Notes: a model not told the origin generated them from the sequence alone. Shown: positions 6,365 through 14,122, counted from the stretch's first letter. The stretch is 23,595 nt of DNA from UBA4729 sp038231175 (GCA_038231175.1 JBBRLU010000010.1:1-23595), one strand, 5' to 3'. A program made the numbers and translations.

Positions 6365-6380
6365 CATATTTCAAAATATG
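6365..6380 (+). promoter_or_regulatory. Hairpin across the rplC start codon
   Basis: CATATTT (6365-6371) and AAATATG (6374-6380) form a perfect inverted repeat, and the last three bases are the rplC ATG. The AAGGA SD (6359-6363) lies 14 nt from the ATG, longer than usual; folding the hairpin would change that spacing or occlude the start. Confidence 0.45.
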
Positions 6381-6992
6381 AAAGCACTCATAACTCGAAA
6401 AGTAGGAATGCTCAGCACCATCGCCGAAGATGGTGTCATGACGGCTATTACCTTGCTCTCGGTCGGTGAACACACCGTTCTCCACCACAAAACTACCGAT
6501 AAAGATGGCTACGTAGCCGTCCAGGTCGGTGCCGAACAAGCCCGCAAGCTCTCTAAGAGCGTTGCCGGCCACGTTAAGGCTGCCGATGTCTCGCCAAAGA
6601 TCATTCGTGAATTCCGTGTCGAAGAAATCGAAGAAGCCTTGACCGTCGGCGCTAAAATTACCGCCGACGTTTTCAATGTCGGCGATGTCGTCGATGCTAC
6701 CGGCACATCCAAGGGTAAGGGTTGGGCCGGTACGATCAAGCGCCATAACTTCCACCGCCAGCGCAAAACTCACGGTGGTAAGGGTAATACCCGTAAGCCC
6801 GGTTCGATCGGTTCGATGTACCCGCAGCACATTTTCAAAGGTAAGAAGATGGCCGGTCACATGGGCCACGAACAAGTTACCGTCAAAAACCTTAAAATCG
6901 CCCTGGTCGACCTTGAGCATAATGTCATCGGTGTTACCGGTGCCGTACCTGGTCCTCGCAAGAGCATCGTGATCGTGAAAGGAGTCAAATAA
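6378..6992 (+). CDS. rplC: 50S ribosomal protein L3
   Basis: 204 aa, the usual L3 length. It begins MKALITRKVGMLSTIAEDG and carries the conserved rRNA-binding region HNFHRQRKTHGGKGNTRKPG and IFKGKKMAGHMGHEQVTVKN. L3 nucleates 50S assembly and reaches toward the peptidyl transferase centre. It is the first gene of the long r-protein operon; rpsJ, which usually heads it, is elsewhere. The SD AAGGA is 14 nt from the ATG with a hairpin between them. The stop shares one base with rplD. A strong SD for rplD (AAAGGAG) lies in the last codons. Confidence 0.98.
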   Translation: MKALITRKVGMLSTIAEDGVMTAITLLSVGEHTVLHHKTTDKDGYVAVQVGAEQARKLSKSVAGHVKAADVSPKIIREFRVEEIEEALTVGAKITADVFNVGDVVDATGTSKGKGWAGTIKRHNFHRQRKTHGGKGNTRKPGSIGSMYPQHIFKGKKMAGHMGHEQVTVKNLKIALVDLEHNVIGVTGAVPGPRKSIVIVKGVK

Positions 6993-7621
6993 TGGCTACT
7001 ACTTATAACAAAACCGGAGCCAAGGCGACGACGGCCGCCGAGCTCGACGCTAGCATCTTCGAAGTTATCCCTAAGAACCACCAGCTCCTGAAGGAAGCCT
7101 ATGACGCCTACCTAGCCAACGGCCGTGAAAACCTGGCCGTAACCAAGACCCGTGGTCTGGTCAGCGGTGGTGGTAAGAAACCTTGGAAGCAGAAGGGCAC
7201 CGGCCGCGCTCGTTTCGGCTCATCCCGTAACCCTATCTGGCGTGGTGGTGGCGTCGTCTTCGGTCCGACCGGCCACGAGAACTACTCCAAGCACATCAAT
7301 ATAAAAGCCAAGCGCTTAGCTATCCGCCAAGCCTTGAGTGTCAGCAATCACGCCGGTAAGCTGAGTGTCGTCGAAAGCCTCGACGCCAGCGGTAAGACGG
7401 CAGACATGGCTAAGTTCCTGACCAAGGTAGGCGCCTTACGTACTACGCTCATCGTCGTCGACACCAAATCACCAGAACTGGTCCGCGCTAGCGCCAACCT
7501 GCAGAACGTCAAAGTGGCGACTGCTAAGTACCTGAACGTCTTCGATCTGCTGAACGCCGACAGCGTGCTCATCAGCAGCAAAGCACTAACCATAATTTCT
7601 GAATGGCTAGGGGAGAAATAA
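6992..7621 (+). CDS. rplD: 50S ribosomal protein L4
   Basis: 209 aa, the usual length. The L4 signature is clear: residues about 50-85 include TKTRGLVSGGGKKPWKQKGT and GRARFGSSRNPIWRGGGVVFGP, the loop that lines the exit tunnel. L4 binds domain I of 23S rRNA and, in E. coli, represses its own operon through the S10 leader. Whether this L4 acts on the leader upstream of rplC cannot be judged from sequence. Start: AAAGGAG eleven nt upstream and a one-base overlap with rplC. Confidence 0.98.
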   Translation: MATTYNKTGAKATTAAELDASIFEVIPKNHQLLKEAYDAYLANGRENLAVTKTRGLVSGGGKKPWKQKGTGRARFGSSRNPIWRGGGVVFGPTGHENYSKHINIKAKRLAIRQALSVSNHAGKLSVVESLDASGKTADMAKFLTKVGALRTTLIVVDTKSPELVRASANLQNVKVATAKYLNVFDLLNADSVLISSKALTIISEWLGEK

Positions 7622-7622
7622 T

Positions 7623-8048
7623 ATGAGCAAAACTATCAGCCTGCGCCCGCATCTAAGCGAAAAAACCTATGGTCTTAGCAGCAAAGGCGTCTACGTCTTC
7701 ACGATCGATAAAGACGTCAATAAGCACTCCGTCGCCCGAGCCGTTGAAGCCCAGTTCGAAGTCAAAGTAAAAGCCGTCAACGTTACCAACCTTGATGGCA
7801 AGGCCAAGCGAACTATTAGCGTTACCGGCAAGCGCTCGGTAAATTCTATGGGCAAGCGTAACGACATCAAGAAAGCCTACGTCACCTTAGCCGAAGGTTT
7901 CAGTCTGCCGTTCTTCGCTGCCGTCGAAGAGGCCGAAGTCCAAGAGCAAGCTACCCAGGCCAAGGTCGAAAAAGCGGCTGCCAAGCAGGCCGACAAAGCT
8001 GCCAAGCCCGCCAAACGCGGCCTACTAAGTAAGAAAGCGAAGGCCTAA
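7623..8048 (+). CDS. rplW: 50S ribosomal protein L23 with Lys/Ala-rich C-terminal tail
   Basis: 141 aa, longer than the usual 95-100. Residues 1-100 show the L23 core: SLRPHLSEKTYGLSSKGVYV, DVNKHSVARAVEAQF and the loop GKRSVNSMGKRNDIKKAYVT. Residues about 101-141 are a low-complexity extension rich in Ala, Lys and Glu. L23 sits at the tunnel exit and docks trigger factor and SRP, so a long tail there may affect ribosome contacts; that is inference. The start has GGGGAG just upstream and follows rplD by one base. Confidence 0.97.
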   Translation: MSKTISLRPHLSEKTYGLSSKGVYVFTIDKDVNKHSVARAVEAQFEVKVKAVNVTNLDGKAKRTISVTGKRSVNSMGKRNDIKKAYVTLAEGFSLPFFAAVEEAEVQEQATQAKVEKAAAKQADKAAKPAKRGLLSKKAKA

Positions 8049-8051
8049 CCC

Positions 8052-8909
8052 ATGGCTATTAAATTATATAACCCGACGACGCCCGGCCGCCGTGGCATGA
8101 CCAGCCAGGACTTCAGTGGCATTACGACTCGTAAGCCGCTGCGTTCATTGCTGGTTGCCCAGAAGCGTGGCAGCGGCCGTAACAACCAAGGCCGGATCAC
8201 GACCCGCCACAAGGGTGGTGGCGCCAAGACATTTTATCGAAAGATGAACTTTAACCTGGCAGCTGGCCTGACGGTCACTATCGAGCACATCGAGTACGAC
8301 CCCAACCGTTCAGCCCGCATCGCTCGTGTCAAAGAATCCAACGGTACCTATCACTACATCCTGGCCGCCCAAGGTATGAAGGTCGGTCAGGAACTGACCA
8401 GCGGTAGCGACATCGCTATCGAAACCGGTAACCGCTTACCACTTAAGAATATTCCCCTCGGTAGCACCATCCACGCTATCGAACTGCAGCCCGGCAAAGG
8501 TGCCCAGATCGTCCGCTCCGCCGGTAACAGCGCCCAGCTGATGGGCCGCGGCGAAGCCGGCTACGTTCAGGTTCGCTTGCCTTCCGGCGAAGTCCGCCTC
8601 TTCCTCGACACCTGTACTGCCAGCATGGGAGTCATCGGTAACGAACAACACCAGAACGTCAAGATCGGTAAAGCCGGTCGAAACCGTCACCTCGGTAAGC
8701 GCCCCGGCGTCCGTGGTGTCGTCATGAACGCCGCCGATCACCCACATGGTGGTGGAGATGGTGGTCGTCATGGTATCGGTGGTGGTAAGAACCACGGTTC
8801 AGCACCAAAGACACCATGGGGTCAGAAGACACTTGGTTTCAAGACCCGCCGCCGTAAGAGTACTAATAAGTTTATCGTAAGAAGCCGTCACGCGGCGAAG
8901 AGGAAATAA
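8052..8909 (+). CDS. rplB: 50S ribosomal protein L2
   Basis: 285 aa, slightly over the usual 273-280. It begins MAIKLYNPTTPGRRGMTSQD and has the NNQGRITTRHKGGG motif. The DHPHGGG motif near residue 230 contains the His equivalent to E. coli His229 at the peptidyl transferase centre. Just after it comes a Gly/His-rich insertion (GGRHGIGGGKNHGSAPKTPWG) longer than in E. coli L2. L2 supports subunit association and tRNA binding. The SD is weak (GAAGG about 11 nt upstream), so coupling to rplW three bases away probably matters. Confidence 0.98.
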   Translation: MAIKLYNPTTPGRRGMTSQDFSGITTRKPLRSLLVAQKRGSGRNNQGRITTRHKGGGAKTFYRKMNFNLAAGLTVTIEHIEYDPNRSARIARVKESNGTYHYILAAQGMKVGQELTSGSDIAIETGNRLPLKNIPLGSTIHAIELQPGKGAQIVRSAGNSAQLMGRGEAGYVQVRLPSGEVRLFLDTCTASMGVIGNEQHQNVKIGKAGRNRHLGKRPGVRGVVMNAADHPHGGGDGGRHGIGGGKNHGSAPKTPWGQKTLGFKTRRRKSTNKFIVRSRHAAKRK

Positions 8910-8911
8910 CC

Positions 8912-9184
8912 ATGAGTCGTTCACTTAAAAAAGGTCCATTCATTGATTTCAAACTCGCTAAGAAAGTGAGTGCGCTAACTGGTGATGACCGCACCATTAT
9001 AAAAACCTGGGCTCGGGCCAGCACGATCGCACCCGACTTCGTCGGCCGCACGATTGCCGTCCACAACGGCAAGGTCCACGTGCCAGTCTTCGTGACTGAG
9101 AACATGGTCGGTCACAAACTCGGTGAGTTCAGCCCGACCCGTAAGTTCCGCTCCCACGGCGGTAAGTTAGCGAAGGGCAAATAA
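8912..9184 (+). CDS. rpsS: 30S ribosomal protein S19
   Basis: 90 aa, the usual size. It begins MSRSLKKGPFIDFKLAKKV and carries TWARASTIAPDFVGRTIAVHNGK and MVGHKLGEFSPTRKFRSHGG, the S19 signature. S19 forms a complex with S13 in the 30S head and contacts the A-site finger through bridge B1a. GAGGA lies 9 nt upstream of the ATG, which follows the rplB stop by two bases. Confidence 0.98.
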   Translation: MSRSLKKGPFIDFKLAKKVSALTGDDRTIIKTWARASTIAPDFVGRTIAVHNGKVHVPVFVTENMVGHKLGEFSPTRKFRSHGGKLAKGK

Positions 9185-9185
9185 G

Positions 9186-9587
9186 ATGTCCGTACAAGCT
9201 ACCGCCAAGGGTGTCCGGATGAGCCCTCGTAAAGTCGCCATCGTCGCCGCTTTAGTCCGTGGACGAACAGTTGAAGAAGCACTTACAATTCTAGAACACA
9301 CGCCACGCCGCAGCGCGTTGGCAGTCAGCAAGGTTATTGCCAGTGCTAAAGCTAATGCTGACCACAATCACGGCCTCAAGCCAGGAACTCTGACTATCAC
9401 TGAAATTACTGTCAACCACGGGCCGCGCCTCAAGCGCTTCCGCCCTGCCGCTCATGGCCGGGCACTGCCATTCATGCGCCGTACCAGCCACATCAAAGTT
9501 ACCGTTGACGGTGAAGCCCGCCAAACTAAGACCGTTAAAGAAGCGAACGCTGCCAAGCCAGCCGCTCAGAAAGAGGAGACAAAGTAA
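9186..9587 (+). CDS. rplV: 50S ribosomal protein L22
   Basis: 133 aa; the core is about 115 aa and the C-terminus (about 117-133, AKPAAQKEETK) is a low-complexity tail. The conserved RMSPRKVAIVAALVRGRTVE segment is present. RLKRFRPAAHGRALPFMRRT at about 81-100 is the beta-hairpin that lines the exit tunnel and determines macrolide contacts. AAGGG is upstream; the ATG follows rpsS by one base. The stop shares one base with rpsC. Confidence 0.98.
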   Translation: MSVQATAKGVRMSPRKVAIVAALVRGRTVEEALTILEHTPRRSALAVSKVIASAKANADHNHGLKPGTLTITEITVNHGPRLKRFRPAAHGRALPFMRRTSHIKVTVDGEARQTKTVKEANAAKPAAQKEETK

Positions 9588-10216
9588 TGGGCCAAAAAGT
9601 TAACCCAATCAGCATGCGTCTCCAGCTTAACAAGGACTGGCGCAGCAAATGGTTCGCCGGCAAGCAAGACTACGCCGCTTACCTGAAGGCCGACTTACAA
9701 GTCCGCAGCCTGATTGCCAAGAAGCTCGGTTCACGGGCATCTATCAATAAGGTTGATATCACCCGTACGCCAAACCTCGTTACCGTCACTATCGCTACCG
9801 CCAAGGCCGGTGTCGTTATCGGTCGCGGTGGCGCCGGAGCCATCGAACTGAAGGCTGCCATTGAAAAGATCTACGCCACGCCGGTACGGGTCAACATCGA
9901 AGAAGTCAAGAAGCCCGACATGTATGCCAAGTTGGTCGCCGAGAACATCGCCCACCAGATCGAGCGCCGCATGAGCTTCCGCCGGGCCATCAAAAGTGCT
10001 AGCGCCGCCACCATGCGCGCCGGAGCCAAGGGTATCCGTATCCAGGTCGCCGGTCGTCTGAACGGCGCCGAGATGAGCCGCACCGAAAAAGAAGTCCAAG
10101 GTTCCGTACCATTGCACACTATCCGGGCCGACATCGATTACGCCCAAGTTAATGCCCAGACGGCGGCCGGTATCATCGGTGTCAAAGTCTGGATCTACAA
10201 AGGCGAGGTGATCTAA
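9587..10216 (+). CDS. rpsC: 30S ribosomal protein S3
   Basis: 209 aa, in the normal range. It begins MGQKVNPISMRLQLNKDWRS, has a type II KH domain with the loop VVIGRGG at about 76-82, and the C-terminal S3 domain (SFRRAIKSASAATMRAGAKG, then GRLNGAEMSRTE). S3 lies at the mRNA entry channel and with S4 and S5 forms the helicase gate. GAGGAG lies 8 nt upstream, and the one-base overlap with rplV fixes the start. Confidence 0.98.
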   Translation: MGQKVNPISMRLQLNKDWRSKWFAGKQDYAAYLKADLQVRSLIAKKLGSRASINKVDITRTPNLVTVTIATAKAGVVIGRGGAGAIELKAAIEKIYATPVRVNIEEVKKPDMYAKLVAENIAHQIERRMSFRRAIKSASAATMRAGAKGIRIQVAGRLNGAEMSRTEKEVQGSVPLHTIRADIDYAQVNAQTAAGIIGVKVWIYKGEVI

Positions 10217-10217
10217 G

Positions 10218-10631
10218 ATGTTAATGCCGAAACGAACCAAATTTCGCCGGATCCGCAAGGGCAAGATCCGCGGCGTTGCTACCAGCGGTAACTACATCGC
10301 CTTCGGTGAGTACGCATTGCAGGCCCAAGGTCACGAGCGCATCACTGCTCGTCAGATCGAAGCTTCGCGTCAAGCCATGACCCGCCACATCAAGCGTGGT
10401 GGTAAGATCTGGATTCGCATCTTCCCGCACATCGCCGTCACCCGCAAGCCACAGGACGTCAAGATGGGTAGTGGTAAGGGTAGTCCGGAGTTCTTCGTCG
10501 CCAAGGTCAAACCTGGCACCATCCTGTTTGAAATGCAGGGTGTCACTGAAGAAATTGCCCGCGAAGCCATGCGCTTAGCGGCCCACAAACTGCCTGTTAA
10601 GACCAAGTTTTTAACACGAGAGGAGGCATAA
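10218..10631 (+). CDS. rplP: 50S ribosomal protein L16
   Basis: 137 aa, the usual length. MLMPKRTKFRR at the N-terminus matches the family's MLxPKRxKxRK start, so the ATG at 10218 is kept over the one at 10224. GKIWIRIFPHIAVTRKP and VKMGSGKGSPEFFVAKVKPG follow. L16 sits by the A-site tRNA and is needed late in 50S assembly. E. coli L16 has an arginine (hydroxylated Arg81) just before MGKGKG; here that position is Lys (VKMGSGKG), so that modification site is not conserved. Confidence 0.97.
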   Translation: MLMPKRTKFRRIRKGKIRGVATSGNYIAFGEYALQAQGHERITARQIEASRQAMTRHIKRGGKIWIRIFPHIAVTRKPQDVKMGSGKGSPEFFVAKVKPGTILFEMQGVTEEIAREAMRLAAHKLPVKTKFLTREEA

Positions 10632-10632
10632 C

Positions 10633-10833
10633 ATGAAGATTGCTGAAATCCGTAAATTATCAACTGGTGACCTCGCGACCGAGAGCACTAAGTTGCGTGA
10701 AGAAATAACCGAACTCAAGCGACGCTTGCACATGGGTGAAGTCCAGAATGTGCGAGTTATTCGTACCAAGCGCAAGGACCTAGCTCGTTTGCTAACCGTG
10801 CTTGGTGAGCAACTCGTAAAGGAGAACATCTAA
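10633..10833 (+). CDS. rpmC: 50S ribosomal protein L29
   Basis: 66 aa, two-helix L29. It begins MKIAEIRKLSTGDLATESTK and contains LKRRLHMGEVQNVRVIRTKR, matching the family's helix 2. L29 is at the tunnel exit next to L23, where nascent-chain factors bind. A strong AGGAGG lies 7 nt upstream. The stop shares one base with rpsQ. Confidence 0.96.
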   Translation: MKIAEIRKLSTGDLATESTKLREEITELKRRLHMGEVQNVRVIRTKRKDLARLLTVLGEQLVKENI

Positions 10834-11165
10834 TGGCCCGCAGTATTATCGGCACCGTATCATCTTCCAAGGGTGATAAGACGATCGTCGTCATGGTCCA
10901 ATCCCGAAAAACCCATCCGCTGTACCGCAAGCAGTACACCGTGACATCAAAGTTCATGGCCCACGATGAGAAGAACGAAGCCCAGACCGGTGACAAGGTG
11001 GCGATCGTTGAAACCCGTCCGCTCAGTGCCCGCAAGCGGCACATCCTGCAGCGCATCATCGACAAGCCGGCCCTGCGTGAAGACACCTTGACCATAACCA
11101 AAGCCACTGCTGCCGAAAAGCAGGTCACTAAGACCCGTTCCAAGAAAGTTGAGGACCAGTCATGA
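10833..11165 (+). CDS. rpsQ: 30S ribosomal protein S17 with basic C-terminal tail
   Basis: 110 aa against the usual 80-90. The core (about 1-85) carries GTVSSSKGDKTIVVMVQSRK, THPLYRKQYTVTSKFMAHDE and VAIVETRPLSARKRHILQRI, the S17 OB-fold motifs. The last 25 residues (AEKQVTKTRSKKVEDQ) are a charged extension. S17 binds the 5' domain of 16S rRNA early in assembly. AAAGGAG is upstream. The gene overlaps rplN by four bases (ATGA) and ends in TGA. Confidence 0.97.
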   Translation: MARSIIGTVSSSKGDKTIVVMVQSRKTHPLYRKQYTVTSKFMAHDEKNEAQTGDKVAIVETRPLSARKRHILQRIIDKPALREDTLTITKATAAEKQVTKTRSKKVEDQS

Positions 11166-11530
11166 TCCAACAAGAATCCCGACTTATAGTCTGTGACAAC
11201 AGCGGCGCCAAGGAAATCCTCTGCATCCGTGTCCTTGGTGGTACCCGTAAGCGTTACGCCCGCGTCGGTGACGTCATCGTCGCGACCGTCAAGGTTGCTA
11301 ACCCCAGCGGCGCCGTCAAGAAGAAGAGTGTCATCAAGGCCGTCGTCGTCCGGACCCGTGATACCATCCGCCGTAAAGACGGTTCGACCATCAGCTTCGA
11401 CGACAACGCCGCCGTCGTCATCGATGACAATAAAGCACCGCGCGCCACCCGCATCTTCGGTCCGGTACCCCGCGAACTACGCGACCTCGGTTACGCCAAG
11501 ATCATATCGCTTGCTCCGGAGGTCCTATAA
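11162..11530 (+). CDS. rplN: 50S ribosomal protein L14
   Basis: 122 aa, exactly the family length. It begins MIQQESRLIVCDNSGAKEIL and contains VIVATVKVANPSGAVKKKSV, VVRTRDTIRRKDGSTISFDD and GPVPRELRDLGYAKIISLAP. L14 forms intersubunit bridges B5 and B8 and is the docking site of RsfS. The start overlaps the rpsQ stop by four bases, and there is a GAGG-type SD just upstream. The stop shares one base with rplX. Confidence 0.98.
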   Translation: MIQQESRLIVCDNSGAKEILCIRVLGGTRKRYARVGDVIVATVKVANPSGAVKKKSVIKAVVVRTRDTIRRKDGSTISFDDNAAVVIDDNKAPRATRIFGPVPRELRDLGYAKIISLAPEVL

Positions 11531-11883
11531 TGAGTACCGATAGATCTAATACTACTTTGAAACCGATTAAGATCCGTCTGAACAAGGGCGATACGGTCGT
11601 CGTCCGCAGCGGTAAGTACAAGGGTCAGACCGGCAAGATTACCGCCACCCACCCTCGTGTGAACAAGGTGACCGTCGAAGGCATCAATATCGTTAAGAAG
11701 CACGTCAAGCCTAACCAAGCTCATCCCCAAGGTGCGATCGTCGAACTGACGAAGCCGATGTGGGTCAGTAAGGTCGCTATCGTCGATCCGACTACCAAGA
11801 AAGCTAGCCGTATCGGCTACAAGTTACACGATGATGGTACTAAGACTCGCGTCTTCAAGTCCACCGGAAAGGAGATCAAGTAA
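11530..11883 (+). CDS. rplX: 50S ribosomal protein L24
   Basis: 117 aa, slightly over the usual 103 because of a short N-terminal extension (MSTDRSNTTLKPI). The KOW motif is clear: KGDTVVVRSGKYKGQTGKIT, followed by VEGINIVKKHVKPNQAHPQG. L24 initiates 50S assembly by binding the 5' end of 23S rRNA. GGAGG lies 7 nt upstream. It overlaps both neighbours by one base. Confidence 0.97.
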   Translation: MSTDRSNTTLKPIKIRLNKGDTVVVRSGKYKGQTGKITATHPRVNKVTVEGINIVKKHVKPNQAHPQGAIVELTKPMWVSKVAIVDPTTKKASRIGYKLHDDGTKTRVFKSTGKEIK

Positions 11884-12527
11884 TGGCTACCGAGACTACT
11901 AAGAAAGTTACCAAAGCAGCTGCCAAGCCGGCTGCCAAAGCAACCGTCAAACCAGCTACCAAGTCAGCCGTCACAACTGGTGCTCGTCTGCGCACCCAGT
12001 ACAACGACGTCATCGCTAAGGAACTCCTGAAGGAACTTGGACTGACCAATGTCCACCAGGTCCCGCGCTTGCAGAAGATCGTCGTCAATGTCGGTCTTGG
12101 TAAGGCTAAGGACGACAAGAAGATCATGGAAGTAGCTACCAATACCTTACGGAAGATCACCGGCCAAGCACCGATCCAGACAACCGCCAAGCTTTCAATC
12201 GCCAGTTTTAAGCTGCGTGAAGGTAACAAGATCGGTCTGAAAGTAACACTCCGTGGGGAACTGATGTACGAGTTCATGGACCGCCTGATCACCATCGTCC
12301 TGCCACGGCTGCGAGATTTCCACGGCGTTTCAGCCAAGGCCTTCGACGGCCAAGGTAATTTCAGCCTCGGCATGCTCGACCAATCGGTCTTTCCGGAGTT
12401 AACATTTGAAGAAACGACCACCCCACATGGTTTGCAAGCCGTCTTTGTCATCGATTGCGAAGAGAAGCCGCACGCCCGGGCCCTGTTAGAAAAATTCGGC
12501 ATGCCGTTTGAAAAGGAGAACAAGTAA
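11883..12527 (+). CDS. rplE: 50S ribosomal protein L5 with N-terminal Ala/Lys extension
   Basis: 214 aa against the usual 179. Residues 1-34 are a low-complexity extension built of Lys, Ala, Thr and Pro; the L5 core starts about residue 35 (RLRTQYNDVIAKELLKELGL). It continues with RLQKIVVNVGLGKAKDD, the TLRGELMYEFMDRLITIVLP segment and FDGQGNFSLGMLDQSVFPE. L5 binds 5S rRNA and the central protuberance and contacts P-site tRNA. The ATG at 11883 has AAAGGAG and the one-base overlap with rplX, so the extension is probably real and not a start error. Confidence 0.97.
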   Translation: MATETTKKVTKAAAKPAAKATVKPATKSAVTTGARLRTQYNDVIAKELLKELGLTNVHQVPRLQKIVVNVGLGKAKDDKKIMEVATNTLRKITGQAPIQTTAKLSIASFKLREGNKIGLKVTLRGELMYEFMDRLITIVLPRLRDFHGVSAKAFDGQGNFSLGMLDQSVFPELTFEETTTPHGLQAVFVIDCEEKPHARALLEKFGMPFEKENK

Positions 12528-12528
12528 T

Positions 12529-12798
12529 ATGGCTAAGAAATCTATTATCGTCCGTGATGAGAAGCGCATTCGCATGATTGCCCAGTACGCTGCCAAGCGC
12601 GCTGAACTGAAGGAACTCGGTGACCTCGAAGGTTTGGCTAAGTTGCCCCGCAACAGTTCGCCGACCCGTCGCACTAACCGTTGTTTTGAAACCGGTCGTC
12701 CACGGGCCTACATGCGCCAGTTCGGTCTGAGCCGTATCTCGTTCCGCGAACACGCCAGCAAGGGCGAAATCCCCGGTGTAACGAAAGCGAGCTGGTAA
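12529..12798 (+). CDS. rpsN: 30S ribosomal protein S14, zinc-independent type
   Basis: 89 aa from the ATG at 12529, which has AAAGGAG about 10 nt upstream and follows the rplE stop by one base. An earlier in-frame start at 12508 would overlap rplE and lacks support. KLPRNSSPTRRTNRCFETGR and RAYMRQFGLSRISFREHASK are the S14 signature. The CxxC pairs of the short zinc-binding form are absent, so this is a C-minus S14. S14 sits in the 30S head with S10 and S3. Confidence 0.97.
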   Translation: MAKKSIIVRDEKRIRMIAQYAAKRAELKELGDLEGLAKLPRNSSPTRRTNRCFETGRPRAYMRQFGLSRISFREHASKGEIPGVTKASW

Positions 12799-12799
12799 C

Positions 12800-13201
12800 A
12801 TGAGCACTACTTCTACCGACCCGATCGCTGACATGCTCAGCCGTATCCGTAATGCCATCGCCGTTCGCAAGAACCAGGTCAGCCTGCCGCACAGCAACGT
12901 CAAAGAATCAGTTGCCCGGATGCTAGCCGCCAATAACTTCATCGACGCCGTCAACGTCGAAAAAGCGACCGTTGGCAAGACCATGATCCTGCAACTGTTC
13001 CCCGAGAACAGTAATGCCCGGATCACCGAGATCAAGCGCCTTAGCAAGCCTGGTCGCCGCCACTATGTCAACTCCCAGGGAATCCCGGTCGTGATGCGTG
13101 GTCGTGGTCTGGTCATCGTTTCGACCTCCAAGGGTCTGATGACCGGTGTCGATGCCAAGAAAGCCAAAATCGGCGGCGAATTAATTTGTAAAGTTTATTA
13201 G
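12800..13201 (+). CDS. rpsH: 30S ribosomal protein S8
   Basis: 133 aa, the usual length. It begins MSTTSTDPIADMLSRIRNAI and ends LVIVSTSKGLMTGVDAKKAK then IGGELICKVY, the conserved S8 C-terminal motif. S8 binds the central domain of 16S rRNA and in E. coli represses the spc operon at rplE mRNA. I see no obvious SD before the ATG, which follows the rpsN stop by one base, so translation probably depends on coupling. Confidence 0.98.
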   Translation: MSTTSTDPIADMLSRIRNAIAVRKNQVSLPHSNVKESVARMLAANNFIDAVNVEKATVGKTMILQLFPENSNARITEIKRLSKPGRRHYVNSQGIPVVMRGRGLVIVSTSKGLMTGVDAKKAKIGGELICKVY

Positions 13202-13222
13202 TAGGAATTAAGGAATAATTAT

Positions 13223-13762
13223 ATGAGTCGTATAGGAAAACTGCCGATCGCCATCCCGAGCGGTGTGACAATCACTATCGAGCCTGATGAGATTACTGTG
13301 GCCGGGGGCAAAGGCACCCTCAAGCAGTTCACCATGCCGGATATTACTGTCACCAATGAAGATGGTCAAGTAATAGTCAAGCGGGCCAATGATGACCCTA
13401 AGAACCGCGCCAAGCACGGCCTGATGCGGGCCCTCATCAATAACATGGTGCTGGGTGTCAGCAATGGCTTCTCCAAGAAATTGGAAATCAATGGTGTCGG
13501 TTACCGCGTCGCCGCTCAGGCCACCGGCCTCAAACTAAACCTTGGTTTCTCGCACGACGTTATTTTCACGCTGCCTGCCGGCATCACTGCCGCCGTCGAA
13601 GCCAACACGATTACCGTCAATGGTATCGACAAACAGCAGGTCGGCCAAGTAGCTGCCGAGATTCGGGCCCTCAAGAAGCCGGAACCTTACAAGGGCAAGG
13701 GTATCAAGTACGAAGGTGAACGCATTATCCGCAAGAGCGGTAAGAGCGGTAAGGATAAGTAG
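13223..13762 (+). CDS. rplF: 50S ribosomal protein L6
   Basis: 179 aa, the usual length with two repeated L6 folds. It begins MSRIGKLPIAIPSGVTITIE, has GVSNGFSKKLEINGVGYRVA in the middle, and ends with PEPYKGKGIKYEGERIIRKS, the family signature. L6 contacts the sarcin-ricin loop region where EF-Tu and EF-G bind. AAGGA lies 9 nt upstream in a 21-nt gap, the largest within this part of the operon. Confidence 0.98.
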   Translation: MSRIGKLPIAIPSGVTITIEPDEITVAGGKGTLKQFTMPDITVTNEDGQVIVKRANDDPKNRAKHGLMRALINNMVLGVSNGFSKKLEINGVGYRVAAQATGLKLNLGFSHDVIFTLPAGITAAVEANTITVNGIDKQQVGQVAAEIRALKKPEPYKGKGIKYEGERIIRKSGKSGKDK

Positions 13763-13767
13763 GAATT

Positions 13768-14121
13768 ATGAATATTTTACAGAAGAAATTACACAACCGT
13801 TCGCAACGCCAAGGCCGTATTCGATCGGTCGTCTCTGGCACGCCAGCCCGACCTCGTCTGCACGTCTTTATCAGTAACACGCACATCAGTGCCCAGATCA
13901 TTGACGACACTACCCACAAGACGCTAGTCGCCGCTACCACCGTCGGCCAGAAAGCTACCGGCACGATGACCGAAAAGGCCGTCGTGATCGGTACCGAGAT
14001 TGCTAAAAAAGCCAAGAGCGCCAAGATCACGACCGTCGTTTTCGACCGTGGTGGCAAGCTCTACCATGGCCGGGTCGCCGCTTTAGCGGACGCTGCCCGT
14101 AAATCAGGATTGGAGTTCTAA
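13768..14121 (+). CDS. rplR: 50S ribosomal protein L18
   Basis: 117 aa, the usual length. It contains TPARPRLHVFISNTHISAQI, GTEIAKKAKSAKITTVVFDR and LYHGRVAALADAARKSGLEF, the L18 pattern ending in the conserved GLxF. L18 binds 5S rRNA with L5. AGGAA lies upstream, five bases after rplF. Confidence 0.97.
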   Translation: MNILQKKLHNRSQRQGRIRSVVSGTPARPRLHVFISNTHISAQIIDDTTHKTLVAATTVGQKATGTMTEKAVVIGTEIAKKAKSAKITTVVFDRGGKLYHGRVAALADAARKSGLEF

Positions 14122-14122
14122 C

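Noticed and set aside
11876..12523. 215-aa open frame on the - strand opposite rplE
   Set aside because: It is a mirror of rplE codon bias; the + strand encodes a clear L5 with SD and coupling. The same applies to - strand frames at 6303-6920, 3938-4426, 9731-10264 and 12448-13047.
12508..12528. Longer start for S14 at 12508
   Set aside because: It would overlap rplE by 20 nt without an SD; the ATG at 12529 has AAAGGAG and gives the usual S14 N-terminus.
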